From the NCBI GenBank assembly GCA_016196905.1, contig JACPWV010000143.1, forward strand, positions 1-6,224: a DNA stretch of 6,224 bases. Reading direction: 5' to 3'. The position numbers and the translations under genes were made by a program. The notes under the pieces were generated by a model that was not told the origin of the DNA, made no database searches, and was given only the letters and a program-made list of their open reading frames with translations. The stretch is from Chloroflexota bacterium. Lineage in GTDB: Bacteria > Chloroflexota > Anaerolineae > UBA7937 > JACPPX01. This document shows, one piece after another, positions 4,685 through 6,224 of the stretch; position 1 is the first letter of the stretch; each line of letters starts with the position of its first letter.

Positions 4685-6224
4685 CTATGAGCGAGAACTT
4701 AGAGTTCGGTGGCTAAGCACCACTAGGAGATACAAGAGGAGGGCCACCAGGTTGAGGGCGCGGAAGCCGATCACTACCGAGCCGAACTCGGCCAGCCCCC
4801 CCATCACCGAGCCCAGGAGATTAGAGCCGTAGGCCCAGGCGACATCGGCAGAGTCGCGAAAGAGGATGGCGAAAAGCATGCTTGAAAAGAAGATGGGGGA
4901 GAGGACCACCAGTCCGCTCTCAGTTAGGCGGACGGCCAGATCAGGATGCAGCAGGGCACTGGTGGGCACGGCGTACCCGACCAGCAAGCTGGCGGCGATC
5001 CCCAGCCAAATGGGGAACACCCGACGGAGGCGCAGCCGATACACGCTCAGGTTGGCCAGGAGGATGACCAGCAGGATGCCCCCGATCACAAAAGCGTTCA
5101 CCGTCCAGGTCGAGCCGAAGAGAAGTGAAAGAGTTGAGATGCCCTTGGTTTCCAGGAGCAGAAAAGCCGCCCCCTGAAGGAAAAGGGGCAGGTGAAAGTT
5201 CCGCCAAGCCCCTGGCCTTCCGGGGAAGATCGCGCGAACGGTCAGGGCCACCGCCAGGGCCGAGAGGCTGGCCAGGATCAGGATCATAGCCAGGTAGTAG
5301 GGGCTGAGGCTACGATCCTGTTGATAGAGGTAAGGCCAGTCATCGGTGGATGCGGGGATGTTCGCATGCCCCTGCCCAAGGTCCGGCCCAGAGGAGGTGA
5401 GCTCTTGAGACGGGGTGGCGGGCGCCATCAAAATCAGATTGAACAAGCGCGCATGGACCGGAAAAATGACAGCAGGTGGATAGCCGAAGGCCGCCTCCAC
5501 GGTGCCCACCAATCGGCTCAGGATCCAATCCTTACCCACCCAGAAGTAGAGGGCGACAGCCCCGGAGGGCTTCAAGACCGCCTTGGCTTGGGCGAGGCTC
5601 TCGACGGTGTACACATAGTTATCCAGGCGGATGGTGGAGAGGGCCGAGAGCAGGGTTTGGGAGTCGAGCGTGCCAAAAACCACTAGATCGTATCGGCGCG
5701 GCGTGTTTTGTAGGAAGTTGCGGGCATCGTCCACGTGCAGGTGCACGCGTGGATCGGCGTAGGGGCGATTGGGGTGGATCTCCTGACCCCAGCGCAGGAT
5801 GACCGGATCGATCTCCACCACATCGATGGACTCAGCGCCGTGCTCCAAGGCGATCTGCACATCGTTTCCAGTGCCCGCTCCAATGATCAACACCTCGCGA
5901 GGGACCATGCCCAGCTGCTCGCGCAGGTAGCGATAGGGCAAGGCATAAGCCTCGCGCACCTGGTCCAAGGCAGGGAGGGCGCCGGCCGCGTCCGAGCTCA
6001 GGTTAAGCGCGGCCTGGTGGAACGATCCGTTCACCGCCAGGTAGTAACCTAGCGATGTACCCCCCGTCGCGCTGGCCGTTTCCTCTGGGGTGAAAATTCC
6101 ACGCACGCCGGGCTGAATGGGGGTGCGGCTGAGGCCGTAGTAGGGCGACCAGGTGAGCCCTCCATCCAGCGGTGCGGCGGCGACCAACACAGTGCTCGCC
6201 AGCATCAAAGCGAAGAGCCGCCGC
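4685..6224 (-). CDS. Membrane protein with spermidine-synthase-like (SAM-fold) domain; 5' end beyond the window
   Basis: The frame stays open to the right edge, so the true start is probably outside; residues are numbered here from the TTG at 6208. A hydrophobic stretch at the very start (to about 12) is likely the end of a membrane helix. WSPYYGLS (20-27) leads into a spermidine-synthase-like nucleotide-binding domain: VLIIGAGTGND (106-116), VVEIDP (130-135), DDARNFL (160-166) and YDLVVFGTLDS (173-183). In aminopropyltransferases the last motif has a catalytic Asp after the hydrophobic strand; here Gly179 stands there, so polyamine synthesis is unlikely. TDDWPYLY (288-295) precedes about seven membrane helices (roughly 304-505), with LLETKGISTLSLLFGSTW (351-368) and YGSNLLGSVMGG, features I recall from uncharacterised bacterial membrane spermidine-synthase-like proteins. 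Function unknown. It converges on the WecA-like gene, separated by the inverted repeat at 4625-4675. Confidence 0.88.
   Translation of the reverse strand, partial: RRLFALMLASTVLVAAAPLDGGLTWSPYYGLSRTPIQPGVRGIFTPEETASATGGTSLGYYLAVNGSFHQAALNLSSDAAGALPALDQVREAYALPYRYLREQLGMVPREVLIIGAGTGNDVQIALEHGAESIDVVEIDPVILRWGQEIHPNRPYADPRVHLHVDDARNFLQNTPRRYDLVVFGTLDSQTLLSALSTIRLDNYVYTVESLAQAKAVLKPSGAVALYFWVGKDWILSRLVGTVEAAFGYPPAVIFPVHARLFNLILMAPATPSQELTSSGPDLGQGHANIPASTDDWPYLYQQDRSLSPYYLAMILILASLSALAVALTVRAIFPGRPGAWRNFHLPLFLQGAAFLLLETKGISTLSLLFGSTWTVNAFVIGGILLVILLANLSVYRLRLRRVFPIWLGIAASLLVGYAVPTSALLHPDLAVRLTESGLVVLSPIFFSSMLFAILFRDSADVAWAYGSNLLGSVMGGLAEFGSVVIGFRALNLVALLLYLLVVLSHRTLSSRS

Noticed and set aside
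5192..5686. Plus-strand frame of 164 codons within the right-hand gene
   Set aside because: It is the antisense shadow of the membrane spermidine-synthase-like protein, low-complexity in composition, with no family resemblance.
1..6224. CRISPR arrays, insertion sequences, tRNA genes, phage or defence genes
   Set aside because: No spaced repeats, transposase motifs, tRNA cloverleaf or defence-type proteins were seen on either strand.

Overview
The window is GC-rich bacterial chromosome, mostly housekeeping. The protein styles suggest a Chloroflexota (Anaerolineae-like, possibly thermophilic) organism: a short zinc-finger DksA/TraR-like protein, a uracil phosphoribosyltransferase with a small insertion, a WecA-like transferase with long similarity to gram-positive/Chloroflexota types, and a membrane-bound spermidine-synthase-like protein. 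This taxonomic guess rests on remembered family resemblance, not on a search.

Layout. At the left edge, on the minus strand, lies the first third of ruvB (Holliday-junction branch-migration motor), with its promoter at about 349-378. A divergent control region of about 310 bases (320-630) holds the ruvB promoter, a TATAAT box facing the other way with two direct repeats upstream, and a long untranslated leader. The plus-strand gene that follows encodes a DksA/TraR-type C4 zinc-finger regulator (631-1017) and ends in a textbook intrinsic terminator (1023-1053). Next comes a strong promoter (1065-1093), then a second terminator-like hairpin with seven Ts (1140-1170) inside the leader of upp (1231-1893), which looks like an attenuator or the end of a small RNA. 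Downstream on the same strand are an NAD(P)-binding SDR-type epimerase-like protein (1973-2947), a 189-base gap, a dCMP deaminase-like gene (3137-3562) and a WecA/TagO/MraY-family sugar-phosphate transferase (3569-4600). A long inverted repeat (4625-4675) separates this group from a convergent minus-strand gene (4685 to the right edge) for a spermidine-synthase-fold domain fused to a C-terminal multi-helix membrane domain.

How the genes fit together. upp and the dCMP deaminase gene are pyrimidine salvage/deoxynucleotide genes, and the WecA-like gene starts lipid-linked glycan synthesis. The order upp - dCMP deaminase - wecA is one I recall from Firmicutes genomes, so the SDR gene looks like an insertion into an older neighbourhood. 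The membrane spermidine-synthase-like gene is probably a separate unit; its fold is clear but the usual catalytic aspartate of aminopropyltransferases is missing.

I found no CRISPR array, mobile element, tRNA, rRNA or obvious defence system. The points most worth checking are the attenuator-like upp leader, the Asp-to-Ser change in the WecA-like active-site motif, the non-canonical tip of the DksA-like coiled coil, and the catalytically altered spermidine-synthase-like membrane protein.
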